DNA of 64,000 nucleotides from Diphasiastrum complanatum (Eukaryota > Streptophyta > Lycopodiopsida > Lycopodiales > Lycopodiaceae). The notes beneath the pieces were generated by a model. It ran no database searches. It was not told the origin of the DNA and saw nothing but the letters and a program-made list of their open reading frames with translations. Positions 44,201-55,000 of the stretch are shown here, piece by piece (position 1 is the stretch's first letter; each line of letters begins with the position of its first letter). The DNA lies in assembly GCA_029204225.1 (NCBI GenBank), contig MU832113.1:1-64000 (forward strand). Reading direction: 5' to 3'. Position numbers and translations under genes: made by a program.

Positions 44201-44534
44201 CATTTTGATTGATGGAATCACCGATACAAGCAAGCTCTCTATGAATATCTTTTACTCTCAAAACATAACTAGATGCACTCTCATCACTCTTTTGGCTACT
44301 TTGAAAGATTTCATTCCTAAGAGTGAGAAGCCTAGAGGTATTCTTAGCCTCATAGATAATCTTGAGACAATCCCAAGCTTTTTTGGCTGTTGTACAAGTA
44401 CCTATCTCCCTCAATATCTCATTAGAGACATTCATCTTAATGTAGTGGAGAGCCATCCTAGCTCTCTTTTTGTATTTTTGAACCTCTTGAAGAACTTGTG
44501 GTTCTTCTTCAAGGCCAAGAACTATGTCCATCAC
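41232..44534 (-). CDS. Copia-4 gag-pol polyprotein, 1100 codons, lacking RNase H
   Basis: A single frame without internal stops. Gag with CCHC knuckle (CFYCGKKGHYATNC at about residue 223), protease DSGASSHMC at about 284, pre-integrase ELWHRRLGH at about 415 with CEACAIAKSHKK, integrase core acidic residues in HSDVHF (about 482), LRNDGGGEY (about 541) and GVAERKN (about 578), RT from WELVDPP to YVDDIIL (about 970). The last 60 residues leave the family pattern (frameshifted region rich in repeated tctctctacccgag). Missing gag start, RNase H and LTRs make it non-autonomous. An Ala-Leu-Val in place of Ala-Pro-Val occurs in the RT motif. The ATG at 44534 is internal to gag. Confidence 0.88.
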   Translation of the reverse strand: MMDIVLGLEEEPQVLQEVQKYKKRARMALHYIKMNVSNEILREIGTCTTAKKAWDCLKIIYEAKNTSRLLTLRNEIFQSSQKSDESASSYVLRVKDIHRELACIGDSINQNELVQVILNGLRSEFDNLVQSYAIKEELPSLEALQSVLISEESRQEYKLLRMDKLSLTHNDGKALFAKDKHKGRSKNQHQQSSSKDKVKSKDKDEEENDSSNASSSKLKKKKIKCFYCGKKGHYATNCFKKKNQLKQANITNEKEDTIASDGEGSLMVSSFSSTPFKKDDVWYIDSGASSHMCSSKDSFSSIAPYDGVKKSIYTANDFECPIEGIGNILLKLASSKVLSLSRVLYVPKLTKNLISVGQLLDNGLDVKFNVDTCTIKKNDEILALGSRFGGIYKLDPNEYVNACNVALVNKLSMEELWHRRLGHPNYKSMLSMIKEAKAIGLPKSLSKKIKPCEACAIAKSHKKPFTRSSIKRKHPLELIHSDVHFSSTTSKGGATCFVTFIDDYTRFTWIYLLASKSMVFDHFLIFKAYVEKQFSFKIKALRNDGGGEYISNKFQDFCELEGIKREFSCAYSPSQNGVAERKNRSLCECAKSMRIEASLPKDFWGEAINCANYLCNILPHIALGGKSPYEILFLKKPKVDHLRVFGCLCFVHIPLETRKKEDLSACKGIMVGYSSTKKAYRVFILSTSQVIESRDVVFHEDQHSSFEEAEIKKSMDASSIIDFEDNHDVMRSRSEEDSPQIFSPRRSMRDRSEPKRLSYVDKGKQVDLDSTNYVFYVSHEEPKNVQEALNTKECYDAMKQEYDALITNNTWELVDPPSNKHVIGCKWVFRIRFNHDGTINKHKARLCAKGFAQIHGLDYEETFALVAKMVTIRILISLACFFKWKVFQLDVSNAFLNGYLEEEIYMEQPQGFIKDESKVCLLFKSLYGLKQAPRSWYSRLNSFLISLGFTLSDYDPSMYLKFVDSNIVILLIYVDDIILCGSCIKLVDETKLALGCEFKMQDLGEMHYILGLEIDFYENHVFICQSRYAHSMLKNSIWKILRADTPMELWQKHTTTCIQSLPTLTHTYRKYSKNNLSKNKLLSSGRERKCIMSSRVERES

Positions 44535-44553
44535 GTCTTGAAGGATTAAAGGT
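41232..44553 (-). mobile_element. Copia-4, truncated at both ends, long open gag-pol
   Basis: Same family as Copia-1 (closely similar gag, integrase and RT). Homology starts abruptly near 44553, about 30 codons into gag, and stops near 41300 within the RT-RNase H linker. No LTR of the Copia-1 type is attached. Confidence 0.85.
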
Positions 44554-44616
44554 TGTTATCATTAGTATTTGTGAGACTTATGAGAAAAATTTAGACCATA
44601 AGTTATTCAGATGATA

Positions 44617-44750
44617 TTGATTCAGGAGCTTCAAAGCACATGACACGTAGCGGAAACTGGTTATCTAATTCGCGAAAGCTTTGAGATTTGCGAATTAGAT
44701 AACCAGACTTCAGTACGTGTCATGTGCTTTGAAGCTCCTGATTCAGTAGA
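44617..44750. repeat. Inverted repeat made of two opposed copia protease fragments
   Basis: Arms of about 58 bp (44617-44675 and 44692-44750) share ggagcttcaaagcacatgacacgta and ggttatctaattcgc in opposite orientation, with a few mismatches. The same words occur in Copia-3 near 39945-40000, the protease active-site region. The DNA to its right to about 44900 is also Copia-3-like. Confidence 0.8.
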
Positions 44751-45230
44751 CCAAAAATCTTCTTCCTTTGAGAAGGCACTACCAAAAGGTGATGCCAATG
44801 CTGAGAAGGCACTACCAGAAGATGTCGCGAATCTTGAAACTCTGTTACCTAATCCTGAAGCTTTGGCCTAGTCTGTCGCCTATAGCAAATCTTGAAGCTT
44901 TCGCGAATCTTTCATGAATCAATAACCTTTCGAGTATGTGATCGATCTGTAAACAGCAACAATCTAGAAACAATCCTGTCAAAACTGTCGCGATCTACCA
45001 GTTTCAAAATTTCTATGAAGTTTACAAATCTTTGTTTCAAAGTTTTATTTGTTGTTTAATTTATATTTTTGGATCTTTAAATTCAGAGACATTGCATATG
45101 ATCTGCATGATTATTTATTACACATTATGCAAGATCACTATCAATTACATATCATGATGAGTCATTCACTGGTCACAATTACTTGACTATGAATTGTATC
45201 TTGTAACAGCCAGGTTTAAAAGAATGGACC

Positions 45231-46524
45231 ATGTCTGGTAAACAACATACGCTCTTAAATAGGGTACCCATCAATGAAGAAAGGTATTTCACAGAGTCAT
45301 CATTGTCACGGATGGTTTTAGAAGAAAATGTCGCTCATCGCGACATTCCAAAAAAATTTGTGATCAACCCTCATCGACAAGTCCTATCTGCGATCAAGCT
45401 TTCCAAAAGTACTAATCCTGGTCGTCGACAGTTTCTATTGCTTTCGGTACACAATTATACTGCATTTTTTGATAATTCGGCATTTGAATAGGTGATACAA
45501 AGTTTGTACCTAAGCAATATATATTGTCACCACTCACAATAATACAACATGGAATATGTACTCGCATTGATACTGGAGATACAGGGAAAACTAGCTTGAA
45601 ATCATGCATTGACAAAAGAGACAATTGATGTTCTTTGTAATAGTTCATTTTGGAACAATGTATCTACAAACATCACGCTTCGCCAAACAAAGACGCGATT
45701 GTCAATAGGTGTTTGTCATTTTTGTGCATTGTTCGACATTCCGTACAAAACTCCGAATGTTTTTAATTTTTAGATATTGACACAAAATGACTGCAATTCC
45801 ATGGTTGGTGAACAACTGCCTTTTATTGAGAAAGATCTCTTAGATGTCTCAAAAGTACAAAATCGTGTATCAGGTGTTATGTTATTTTATTGTCAACAAA
45901 ATAGTTTGTTCATATGAATCAAAGCTGAAAATGCATTGGAGTAGTATTGCAGCTTGTATCTATCAGGGAAAACATCCCGCGACAAATACTATAGCTGTCA
46001 ATTGGGCTTCGACCATTGGGAAGTTGTGCATCATTGACATTGTTCATGTAGCGCATCGTGATTTACATCAACGTCATCACAAAAGTGCTACAGACATTGA
46101 CATATTCGTGGAAACTATCGAATACATTCTTAGTTTACTTGAATACCAAACGTGCCAAAAGCAAATCAGGTATGTCTATTTCAATGAAAGACCTTGTACA
46201 AGGATAAATTGTAAAATTATTAAATAGAAAACAAAATCATTTTATGTCTATTTCATATCAATTATTTTATTTGAATGATACAATCTTGGCCCAACTTATT
46301 GTCAAGGTGTCAATGGACATGTGATATCAACTTGTATGGATTCCCATGTACAATCTTCTCCGATCGCATTTGTTGAATCTCGTTTGTGTGTTGTCGATGA
46401 ACTAGAAAGACAAAAGATTGTACTACAAGCTGATATTTCTATTTTGAAAAGAGAATTGTCAACCATTGAACATAAATTGTACATGTACGTGAGGACATTG
46501 ACGTTCCACCTTTACAACAACTAG
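45231..46524 (+). pseudogene. Decayed ORF cluster of unknown origin, part 1
   Basis: Plus-strand frames at 45231-45491 (MSGKQHTLLNRVPINEERYF ... NPGRRQFLLLSVHNYTAFF), 45491-45640, 45640-45770, 45844-46227 (HWSSIAACIYQGKHPATNTI ... VETIEYILSLLEYQ) and 46321-46524 read as pieces of what may be one ancient gene broken by frameshifts. The last piece is a predicted coiled coil (VVDELERQKIVLQADISILKRELSTIEHKL). No retrotransposon motif is present. I do not recognise the family. An endogenous viral sequence or an unknown transposon are guesses. Confidence 0.4.
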
Positions 46525-46574
46525 TATCAGAGGAAACACTCCAAATATGACGACCCAGTTCTAGTTATAGCGAT

Positions 46575-46979
46575 TTGTTATTTTGTTGGCCTATAATTCC
46601 AGGAAATTTTATGACGTTTAAAGAGACAATGTCAAACTTGCAAGTCTTTGTTGACAAAGCCACGCACTGTTTAGATCCAACTATTCGACTTGCCGGATTC
46701 TATACTGGTTTTCTTATCAAATGGATTCCATGCAAGTTACCCAAGGGATGTTGCCCAAAAATACAAGATTGGTTTAATCCAAATATACCTTTAATAGATG
46801 GAGTAGATATATTGTTATACCTAAAAATCCGAGATTTACCAATTGAAGAACGTGTACTATTTGAACGAATGGTGCAACAAATTTTTTTAGAAATTGAGCA
46901 TGAGTGTTTAGGAAATTCGAGGGATCATTACTTCGAACGCATGGCTTTGTGTTACCGTGCGTTACAAACGAGTATGTAA
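46575..46979 (+). CDS. Unknown ORF, 134 codons, part 2 of the cluster
   Basis: From ATG 46575 (or 46611) to TAA 46977-46979, uninterrupted. It includes MTFKETMSNLQVFVDKATHC, a Cys/Pro/Lys-rich centre (KLPKGCCPKIQDWF) and an amphipathic acidic C-terminus (EERVLFERMVQQIFLEIEHEC). No signal peptide, membrane helix or known motif is seen. It follows the coiled-coil frame by about 50 bp on the same strand, so both could be parts of one old gene or two genes of one element. No host gene family comes to mind. Confidence 0.4.
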   Translation: MLFCWPIIPGNFMTFKETMSNLQVFVDKATHCLDPTIRLAGFYTGFLIKWIPCKLPKGCCPKIQDWFNPNIPLIDGVDILLYLKIRDLPIEERVLFERMVQQIFLEIEHECLGNSRDHYFERMALCYRALQTSM

Positions 46980-47605
46980 AATACAATGACATATAAATTT
47001 TAAACACGTTTGAAAATACTTGTTGCTTTGCAAGAATATTGGGTAACAGTTTTTTGTTTTCAATAATTGATACTTGTGATTTTGAAACATTAAATATTTA
47101 AGATATTAGTTGTTTAAATAAAAGATTGCTTATGTTCTTATAAAAAAAAAGCCAGTTATTTAAAATGCGATCTGATTAAAAACGTTCACATGTCGTCATA
47201 AAAAATTGAACAAACATTGAAAATGTTTTTGTTTTTCGCCAAAGTTAAATAGTATGTTGTTATAAACTACATGGCTAAATTGGGAGTCATTTTTTACTTA
47301 TAACTAGTATACTCAAAATTTGTAACTTGTTTGTCATAGCAATACATTAAAAATAAATAAAAGAGCATAAGGCATGTTTTTTGCAAATGCATGTAAAAAA
47401 AAATAGCTAGGTCAATTGTTTTTTGACAATTCCATTTCATATATTTGAAACCAAATTAGTCACTTCATATATTTACAATTTAATCATGTATTGGTTTAGT
47501 TATTCGCAATCTAGTTCCAATTTGAGCTTATAAATATTTCGTACAATTTTAAACATTTATCCGTGTATTGTCTAACTAGTATTTTGATATTCAAAATGTT
47601 GAATG
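46980..47605. other. No gene seen
   Basis: Very AT-rich DNA between the unknown ORF and Copia-5. Confidence 0.5.
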
Positions 47606-48306
47606 TGACAAAATTTTACGGCAAAATGAATCCTAATCAATCCTAAAAGTGATGGAGGATGCACAGATTAAAGATCTAGATCCAAACTATGAGCTAGAAT
47701 CAATATTAGTTACAAAAAACTAGCAAATTTGGCATTTAACTCCACATTCGGCACATAGATTTGATCAAATGAACCAAAGTAAAGTACAGCAAGCTCCTCA
47801 TACCTGTAAACAGGTTTAGTACCATCCAAACCAAGCAATTAATGCATAAGAACACTCATATTCAATAGCTAGAACTTGCCACCAAAAGAGAATGATGATA
47901 GAAGTGGAAAAACTCAATTTTTCTTGATATTTGGATGGAAATCCCATCATACATTTATACTTTTCAAACTCGGATTTGAGCATATTAGGACACCTCTGAA
48001 CTTATTATACCCTAACCCTAACATCTACCCTAATAGGTCATTGGATCCACCCTAACTTGGGGTCGAGATCTCAAGATCCAAAAATAATGTAAAACATGCT
48101 ATTTTTAGATCCTAGAATTTTTCTAGCCTATCCAAACACATTTTTGCCTCATTTCAAAGATGCTATCACAATGTAATATGAGGAATGAACTTATTGAAAA
48201 GCATCCTATGTGATTTGGCACGTGTGGCATCTATTTACATGGCCATCTTGCCAATTACAATGCATGTGACCAAAATTGGCCAAGCTAGAATTGTGAAATT
48301 TTAATA
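47606..48306 (-). repeat. Copia-5 3' LTR (701 bp)
   Basis: On minus it starts TATTAAAATTTCACAATTC (a changed TG start) and ends CCGTAAAATTTTGTCA at 47606. Confidence 0.75.
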
Positions 48307-48334
48307 CTCCTCCTCACAATTTAGCTTGATGTGA

Positions 48335-49042
48335 CTAACCTGGATCAATAATAATTACATGCATAAAAACAATATAATTTACAGGTTCTTGATGTATGTA
48401 GTGAGTATGATCACTCATTACAATAAGAACATAATTTGAGCTCCAAATTGTCAAATGTAGTGAAAGCTCCATAAAGGTTGTCTTCAAAATCCAAGCTTTG
48501 TCTTTGGTAGGTTGTTGAATGATCACCTTGGGCTGCAAAATGTGAGTCTCCTCCTCAAAATAAACATGAAAAATAGCAGCTTTCCATAAGATCCAACTTT
48601 TGTATGAAGCACATACAACCAAAGCTTGAGATATCACCATCTTGACTTTATCCACCAAAACAATGAACTCCAACTTGGCATCCTTCCAATGAAGGTCTTC
48701 ATTCCTTGGAAATTCAAGAGTGAATGGATCACAATATGAGGCCTTTGAATACATATTTGAAACTCCAATCAAAGTAGTAATGATCATTATTTCATCATCA
48801 TAAGATATAGGATGAAAAACAATGTTCATACTAGCTTCATCAAAGGACTTTGTCAAATACCTGACATGTTTTCTATCAAACACAAAATAAGATGAGTAAA
48901 GGGAGATATGGATAAACTTCCTTGCTGCTCTTTTCTCTTCACCCAAACCTTCATATTGATGTAGATTCAGGTCTCTTTTGCCTTGAGACAAGTGCTCCTT
49001 CTCGGGTTCCTCCTTGATGTCTTTTTTCTTCATCATGCTCAC
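48335..49042 (-). pseudogene. Copia-5 reverse transcriptase, strongly decayed
   Basis: A 235-codon open frame whose second half still aligns with copia RT: KVKMVISQALVVCASYKSW against the AKMVTIRILISLA...W stretch, VYFEEETHILQPK against the YLEEEIYMEQPQ stretch, and SDHTHY ... VIIIDPG at the place of the YVDD motif, where the catalytic aspartates are not kept as a pair. Open only by chance or loose selection. The first half (linker) is unrecognisable. Confidence 0.6.
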
Positions 49043-49187
49043 TCCCTCTTGGTGTTGATGATGAAAACATGGATTCTAACCATGATCTTCTTCAAGACTC
49101 TCAAGGACTTTGTTTCAAGTCTCCAAACCTGAATGTTATCCTTCTCAATATGATCTTTCAAGTCAACAAAACAATCAACAAGATTAT

Positions 49188-49680
49188 TTATACCAAATTT
49201 ACTAGTCCACAATTGCTTACCACTGCAATTTGCATTACATACTTGTTGAACTTGAAACTAATGAGGCCAAATACTCTTGTATGGATATAAGTGTCCTTCA
49301 AGGATGATTCAATTATTCTCATACAAGGTTCACAATATGCCTCTTTGAAAATGAAGTCAAATTCTTTCAACTTATGAATGAAAATGTCATGCTTACTTCT
49401 AGCACACTCAAGAGTAAGTAGATGTGACAAACACCTTTCATTCCATACTTTAGAATTCATAGGGTCTTCATTACAAAAACTCAGCAAATGAAGTACAAAA
49501 TGTACCCCTCTTTCCAACTTGCCTTTCCTTGTCTACAAAAATGAGCATTGATAGCTCCATCTTTGCTCTTATGGCTCTCCTTGGAATAGTTGAAGCTCTC
49601 GAATCAAGCTCCTCCTTGATCAAGCTCCTCCTTGATCTCAACCATATCTTTACCAATATGATTCTTAGAGGATTCATCAT
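49188..49680 (-). pseudogene. Copia-5 integrase region, decayed
   Basis: Frames at 49680-49471 and 49517-49188 occupy the place of the integrase core and end. Only faint resemblance remains (KEELDSRASTIPRRAIRAKMELSMLIF). Assignment is mainly by position between integrase start and RT. Confidence 0.4.
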
Positions 49681-50212
49681 TCAAGATTACAAACATTGTG
49701 GCTCTACCATTGCTCTTTGTGCTAGCAAAATGTACATCCAAATGAATCAACTTAAGAGGGTGAGTAGTCTTAGTGATAGTGTTAGAGAAAGGCAACCTAT
49801 GTGCTTTAGCCAAAGCACATGCTTCAAAAACCTTTTCCTCCTTTTCCATGGATCTTGGAAGGCCTAGACCAAGCTCCTCCTTGCATGTGGCTTCCATAGA
49901 CTTGGTGTTGATGTGACCAAGCCTCTTGTGCCACAAATCATTTGTGGTCAATTTGTCCTCCTTGGCTACCATCACAAATTTGTTGGGATCCACAAAAGCA
50001 TCAAGCTTAAACAACCTCCCAAACCTTCTTCCTCTTGCTACGATCTTCCCATTCTTCTTGATGTTGCGTACATTAGTAAAGAACTCCACAATGAAACCAT
50101 GATCTAAAAGTTGGCCAACACTAAGCAAATTCTTAGTGATGCTGGGAATGAAGAGAACACCAATTATCTTAGTCTTCTTGGAGGATCCTAAGCATAAGGG
50201 AATGGATCCCAC
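49604..50212 (-). pseudogene. Copia-5 protease end, pre-integrase and integrase start
   Basis: MGSIPLCLGSSKKTKIIGVLFIPSITKNLLSVGQLLDHG (protease end), DLWHKRLGHINTKSMEA ... FEACALAKAHRLPF (pre-integrase, first Cys of the zinc pair changed to Phe), LKLIHLDVHFASTKSNG (integrase start, catalytic Asp region HSD changed to HLD). A stop separates it from the protease active site upstream. Confidence 0.8.
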
Positions 50213-50341
50213 ATCTTACATTCATGATTATTTGTTGTAAAAATGGACTTTATAGGTCCTACATAAGGTGTGAGTTGAGAAAAATACTCCCTTTTACCCG
50301 ACATGTGGGAGCTAGCCGCACTATCTATCCACCAAGGATCT

Positions 50342-50974
50342 TCAAAGTTTGACATTTGATGATGAAAAGGGTGACATCATGAGTGAGTCCTCATGATAGC
50401 TCTCTTCCTCCTCTTGACCAATGTTGGCTTGGCTTTGATCTTGCTTCCTCTTGAAGCATTTCGAGGCATAATGCCCCATCTTGCTACAATAGTAGCACTT
50501 TATCTTAGATTTGTCCTTCTTGGGCTTGACTTGTGATGATGAGGATGTGGATCCTCCTTGATCTCCATCATTGATGGAGAGCCTCTCCATCCTTGATTTG
50601 ATATGAGCCTTCCTACTCTCCTCGGCCATCAACACAATTGAAAGGTCTTCAATTGTAGGCAAGTTTCCCATGATGGCATAGCTTTGGACAAGGTTAGTAA
50701 AATCACTACATAAGCCATTCAAAACTATTTGCACAAGCTCACTCTCTTTAATAGGTTCACCAACATAAATAAGCTCTTTGTTCAAATCTTTTACTCTCAA
50801 AACAAATTGATGTCCACTCTCACTCCTCCCTTGGAAGCATTCAAGAACTTGGTTCTTGAGGGAAAGTAACCTTGAGCTATTCTTGGACTCATAGATCTTT
50901 TGAAGAGTCTCCCAAGCCTCTTGGGCTAAGGTACATGCTCCTACTTCTTTGAGCAAATCATTTGCAACATTCAT
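50342..50974 (-). pseudogene. Copia-5 gag with CCHC knuckle
   Basis: 210 codons from an internal Met: gag helical domain (DLLKEVGACTLAQEAWETLQ, ELVQIVLNGL) and CYYCSKMGHYASKC zinc knuckle. The true gag start (MASISAYLLDSRDRLNSLNYL, near 51100) is separated by a stop and a deletion of roughly 30 codons. Confidence 0.82.
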
Positions 50975-51901
50975 CTTACTACAATGAAGTGCAAGCTTGT
51001 ACCTTCTCTTGTATTTAGTTGCTTCTTGTTTCTAGATTAAATAATTTAAGGAGTTCAATCTATCCCTAGAATCCAAAAGATAGGCACTTATGGATGCCAT
51101 CTTCAATGATAAGGAGATAGATTGTACAAGATATGATCACTACTAGCTATCCCACTTTCTTTGGAACCTGAGATGAATCACTCTCTAGTTTCTCAACAAG
51201 ATTTAAGGTGATCTTGAGCTTGATCTATCTTCTAGATCTAAGCTAGATCCAAACTTACTATAGATCTAAACTAGATCCAAACTTACTATAGATTTGATCA
51301 AAACTAGTCTCCTCCTTGATCTCGACTTCCCAAGAAGGGTGAATCCACCTATACTGAACCAAAAGCACTTTATAACACACAAATGTCTAAAAAATAAAGC
51401 CTCTTAAATTCAGGTTGAATCACATTGACATACTCAATTACAAAACCATCCAAAACCAAGTAGAATAGAAACACAATTTTCACTAGTTTTGCATTTCTAG
51501 ATGAAAACTTATCAAAACACTTGATCTGAACCTAAAAGGTGTATTTTAGGACTTTAGGAAGCCTAAGAACGACCTAATTAAGCTCTCAAATGGATGATCC
51601 AAACTTCTAAAGAGTGGAGGCATTCAAATCCTTATGAAAATCTCTACTAGGAGACATGTACTCCAAGATTCAACTCATCAGAACTTTCTAATTTGGTTTG
51701 GTTGAATGGAAATGGGTCAATCTCGGTTCCTGCAGCTATAACTCAGCAAAACAAGTTCCCTTTGAACTATTAGCACTCAAATGAAACCAAATTTGAAGGT
51801 ACAATCACTAGATTAGCAACTAGTAGCAAGGACAAAGCCAATACTACTCAAATTTAGGATCTAAGCTTGAGAAAATCAAATCTAAAGCTCACTTTTGATT
51901 A

Positions 51902-51914
51902 GGCTCTGATACCA
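51902..51914 (-). promoter_or_regulatory. Copia-5 primer binding site
   Basis: On minus: TGGTATCAGAGCC directly after the LTR end at 51915. Confidence 0.88.
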
Positions 51915-52033
51915 TGACAAAATTTTACAGCAAAATGAATCCCAATCAATCCTGAAAGTGATGGAGGATGTACAAATAAAAGATCTGGATCCAAACTATG
52001 AGCTAGAATCAAGACTAGTTACCAAAACTAGCA

Positions 52034-55000
52034 AAACTACTCGCACACACGTAATAATATATATGATTGTTTATATATCCACCAATTTACATAATTTATC
52101 TATATTTTATTGCAAAACTCAATATATATTTTTACTCATTTCAAATGTCCAACTTAAAATATTTTGTGATCACTGTAATTAAATAAAATCTAAAATGATT
52201 TTGATCAAGGTATTTCTTTTTAGATTATAAAATACATTAAAGTTCCGTATTTTATTATCCATGCAATGAAATAGCAAATAAAAAACACATGTACAAAAAG
52301 AAAGTTTCTAGCTACTTAATATTGATAGTTCTTAGATATGTAAACTATCTAGACTTTGTTTTCGTTCGTGTAACATGCAATGAAAGAAATATAAGGAGAT
52401 CCAATACTTGAAATCGTATCCATATATTGAAATTGTACTGATATATTGATTTTGTAAATAAATCAACATTTTTTTTTTCTAGAACCTTGCTATGCTTGAT
52501 TGCATCCAAAAAAAACTTCATTTCAAAAGTTATTAATTACAAGTAATAGAAATACAAAAACATAGCTAGGCTATAAAAAATATTATGGCACTTTCAATAT
52601 TAATTTATTGTTTATAATTTATTTACTTATGTCTAAAACTTATATATGTTTTTCATACATAAATTTATCAAAATAATATTAGCTATATCACACATAGACA
52701 ATTGAATAATGCCATAATAACAAAACGACGTGAGCAACAAGTTCCTGAAATGTCACTTGCGCCTTGCCTATTGCAACCATTAACTTATCGTAGACTTTAT
52801 TTCTGAAATTAACTTTTTACTTACCTGTGCATACATAATTCAAATTTTGTTTTTAAAATTGTTGGTTAAATTGCATTTATTATTGCACGTCTATCTCCAT
52901 GCAGACCTTAACACGAGTATCGTTCTTGATTTGTGTATATTTGTATTGAACTACATTTAATATGTACATCCATGTCTATGTGAAACTTAATACTAACACG
53001 TTTTTTTTATTTATGCAGATTTGTATTCACAACTTGTTATCTTAACTTTGTTAAAGCTATCACATTATGAATACCACACAATTCATATGCAACTATGTGC
53101 CAAGATGCAATGTGGTGGTATAAAAATTACTTTCTTAACGGAACTTATCAAATATAATATACAACTATACAAGATTCCGAAGAATATTTGAATACAATTC
53201 AATATCAAAGTTCAATAACTATTAGATATGATCCATTTTGTCTATTTTGAATATGTATAACATTACAATGTACTACTCGTATCGAACAATACATCCCATA
53301 ACTATGCATACCACACGTTACAATATAGAAATATTAGCATCCACGTGTACTGCTCACATATTAATAGTAATGTCAAACCCAGTTCAAATATATCCATACG
53401 ATGTACATTGTGCTAATATAATCATTTCAAAATCTTGCAAAAAATCAAAACCCGGCTAGCCCACATCATTGTTATGTTCTGTTCAAAACCTCGTCCATAA
53501 ATTCTCAATTGAATCAACAAAAAAATTACTTCAACGTGTTCTAACATTGTATCCCAGGATTTTATATACTGATGAAAGTATTATGTACCATATTTGCAAA
53601 TTCAAAATGCTTACAATAACAAAAAACCAAAATGTTCCATAAAAAATATGTAACAATCAAAAACAAAAACACACAAGAAATAAGCAATTTTGGACAAAAG
53701 ACAAAATCGCATATTTACAAACACTAATACATGAAACGCGCACACATGTGAGTAAATAGGTGGATTCAGTTATATATAGTTAAGATTTGTTTATGGGATA
53801 AACCCTGGTGCCCGACACGTGGCACCAAGGCAAAAAAAAAAAAAAAAACCTCCCTACCTGGCCCACCCTGACGCATGCGCAGGGAGCTAAAAATAAGAGG
53901 AGCCGTTCCTTGACAGATCATGAAAAACGTTTTTATATTTGTTACATTCAAAATGTTAAAATAAACAGTTAATTTTTTTTTTCCTTGACAACATGTTAGA
54001 TAAAAAACTAAAGTTCCCCCACATATACATACATGTAACTCCGTTTAAAAAACAACAAAAGTGACAAATACAACCCATACAATGTTTCCTTATACAAAGA
54101 AACTATATTTTAGTAATAATCAACAAATTCTATAAAAAATATACATGTACATTATATGTACTCACTATATTCCATAAAACAAACCTATTTAAAATATGTT
54201 TTAACCAAGGCAGGGCCATGTGGCCTCAACCACTTTTCGCTTGTTTTTATTAAGATTTCGAAATACAATGGATATCACACATCAATTGAGGGATGAATGC
54301 TTTTCACCATGTCACGAGGCTTTAACTAGAATAATCTACAAAGCTAGGTGCAATCACTTGTTTCACCGCCTCATCAATCAACAAATGGGAGATATGAACC
54401 CTTCAATGAGACCTATTCTTTCACATGAAACATCCAAAATAAAATTAAAATCACTTATTTGTCATATGGGCGATATGAATCATTTAATTAAATATTATGA
54501 AACTGGTCTTATAATGAGTGTATATAATACGGCCGTATTATAAGACCACATGTATTATAAGGAGCCATATTCATATCTAGTCGAAATAAAAAATATCAAA
54601 ATATCAATATTATGAAACTGGTCTTATAATGTGTATTGAATATAATAATATGCATCCCACATTTGTACTTACCTTATAGGCATACTCCCTTTTAAACCTT
54701 TTCTACTTATAACTAGATAATTTAAGGCTAGTAGTCTATCAAGGCCAACAATCATATATTTTGGTTCATCATCATTTGTGAGGTGAATAAGGTTGTTGAT
54801 AAGAGTTGACCTTTGTTTTTGGACATGGTGGGAATAAGTCTTACGAAAAGCGTCGTTCTTTTACTTGCATGTTCTATTTGTGGGGCAATTAGCATGGAAC
54901 GTGTAATCACAAATAGGGACAAGCAAACTCTTACCAATTTCCCACTTATTAGAGAAGGCAAAGCATCATTGCAATGCTCTCCCTTCTCTTTTTCATGTCT

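Larger units (their letters stand above)
47606..52033 (-). mobile_element. Copia-5, degenerate, with 3' LTR and remnant 5' LTR
   Basis: 3' LTR at 47606-48306, polypurine tract aggaggag at 48307-48315, decayed pol, gag, primer site at 51902-51914, and only the last 119 bp of the 5' LTR (51915-52033). The two LTR ends match closely over that stretch (gacaaaattttac-gcaaaatgaatcc...). Confidence 0.82.

Noticed and set aside
54220-54543. 107-codon ORF
   Set aside because: No family resemblance, and it runs into the inverted repeat at 54504-54548.
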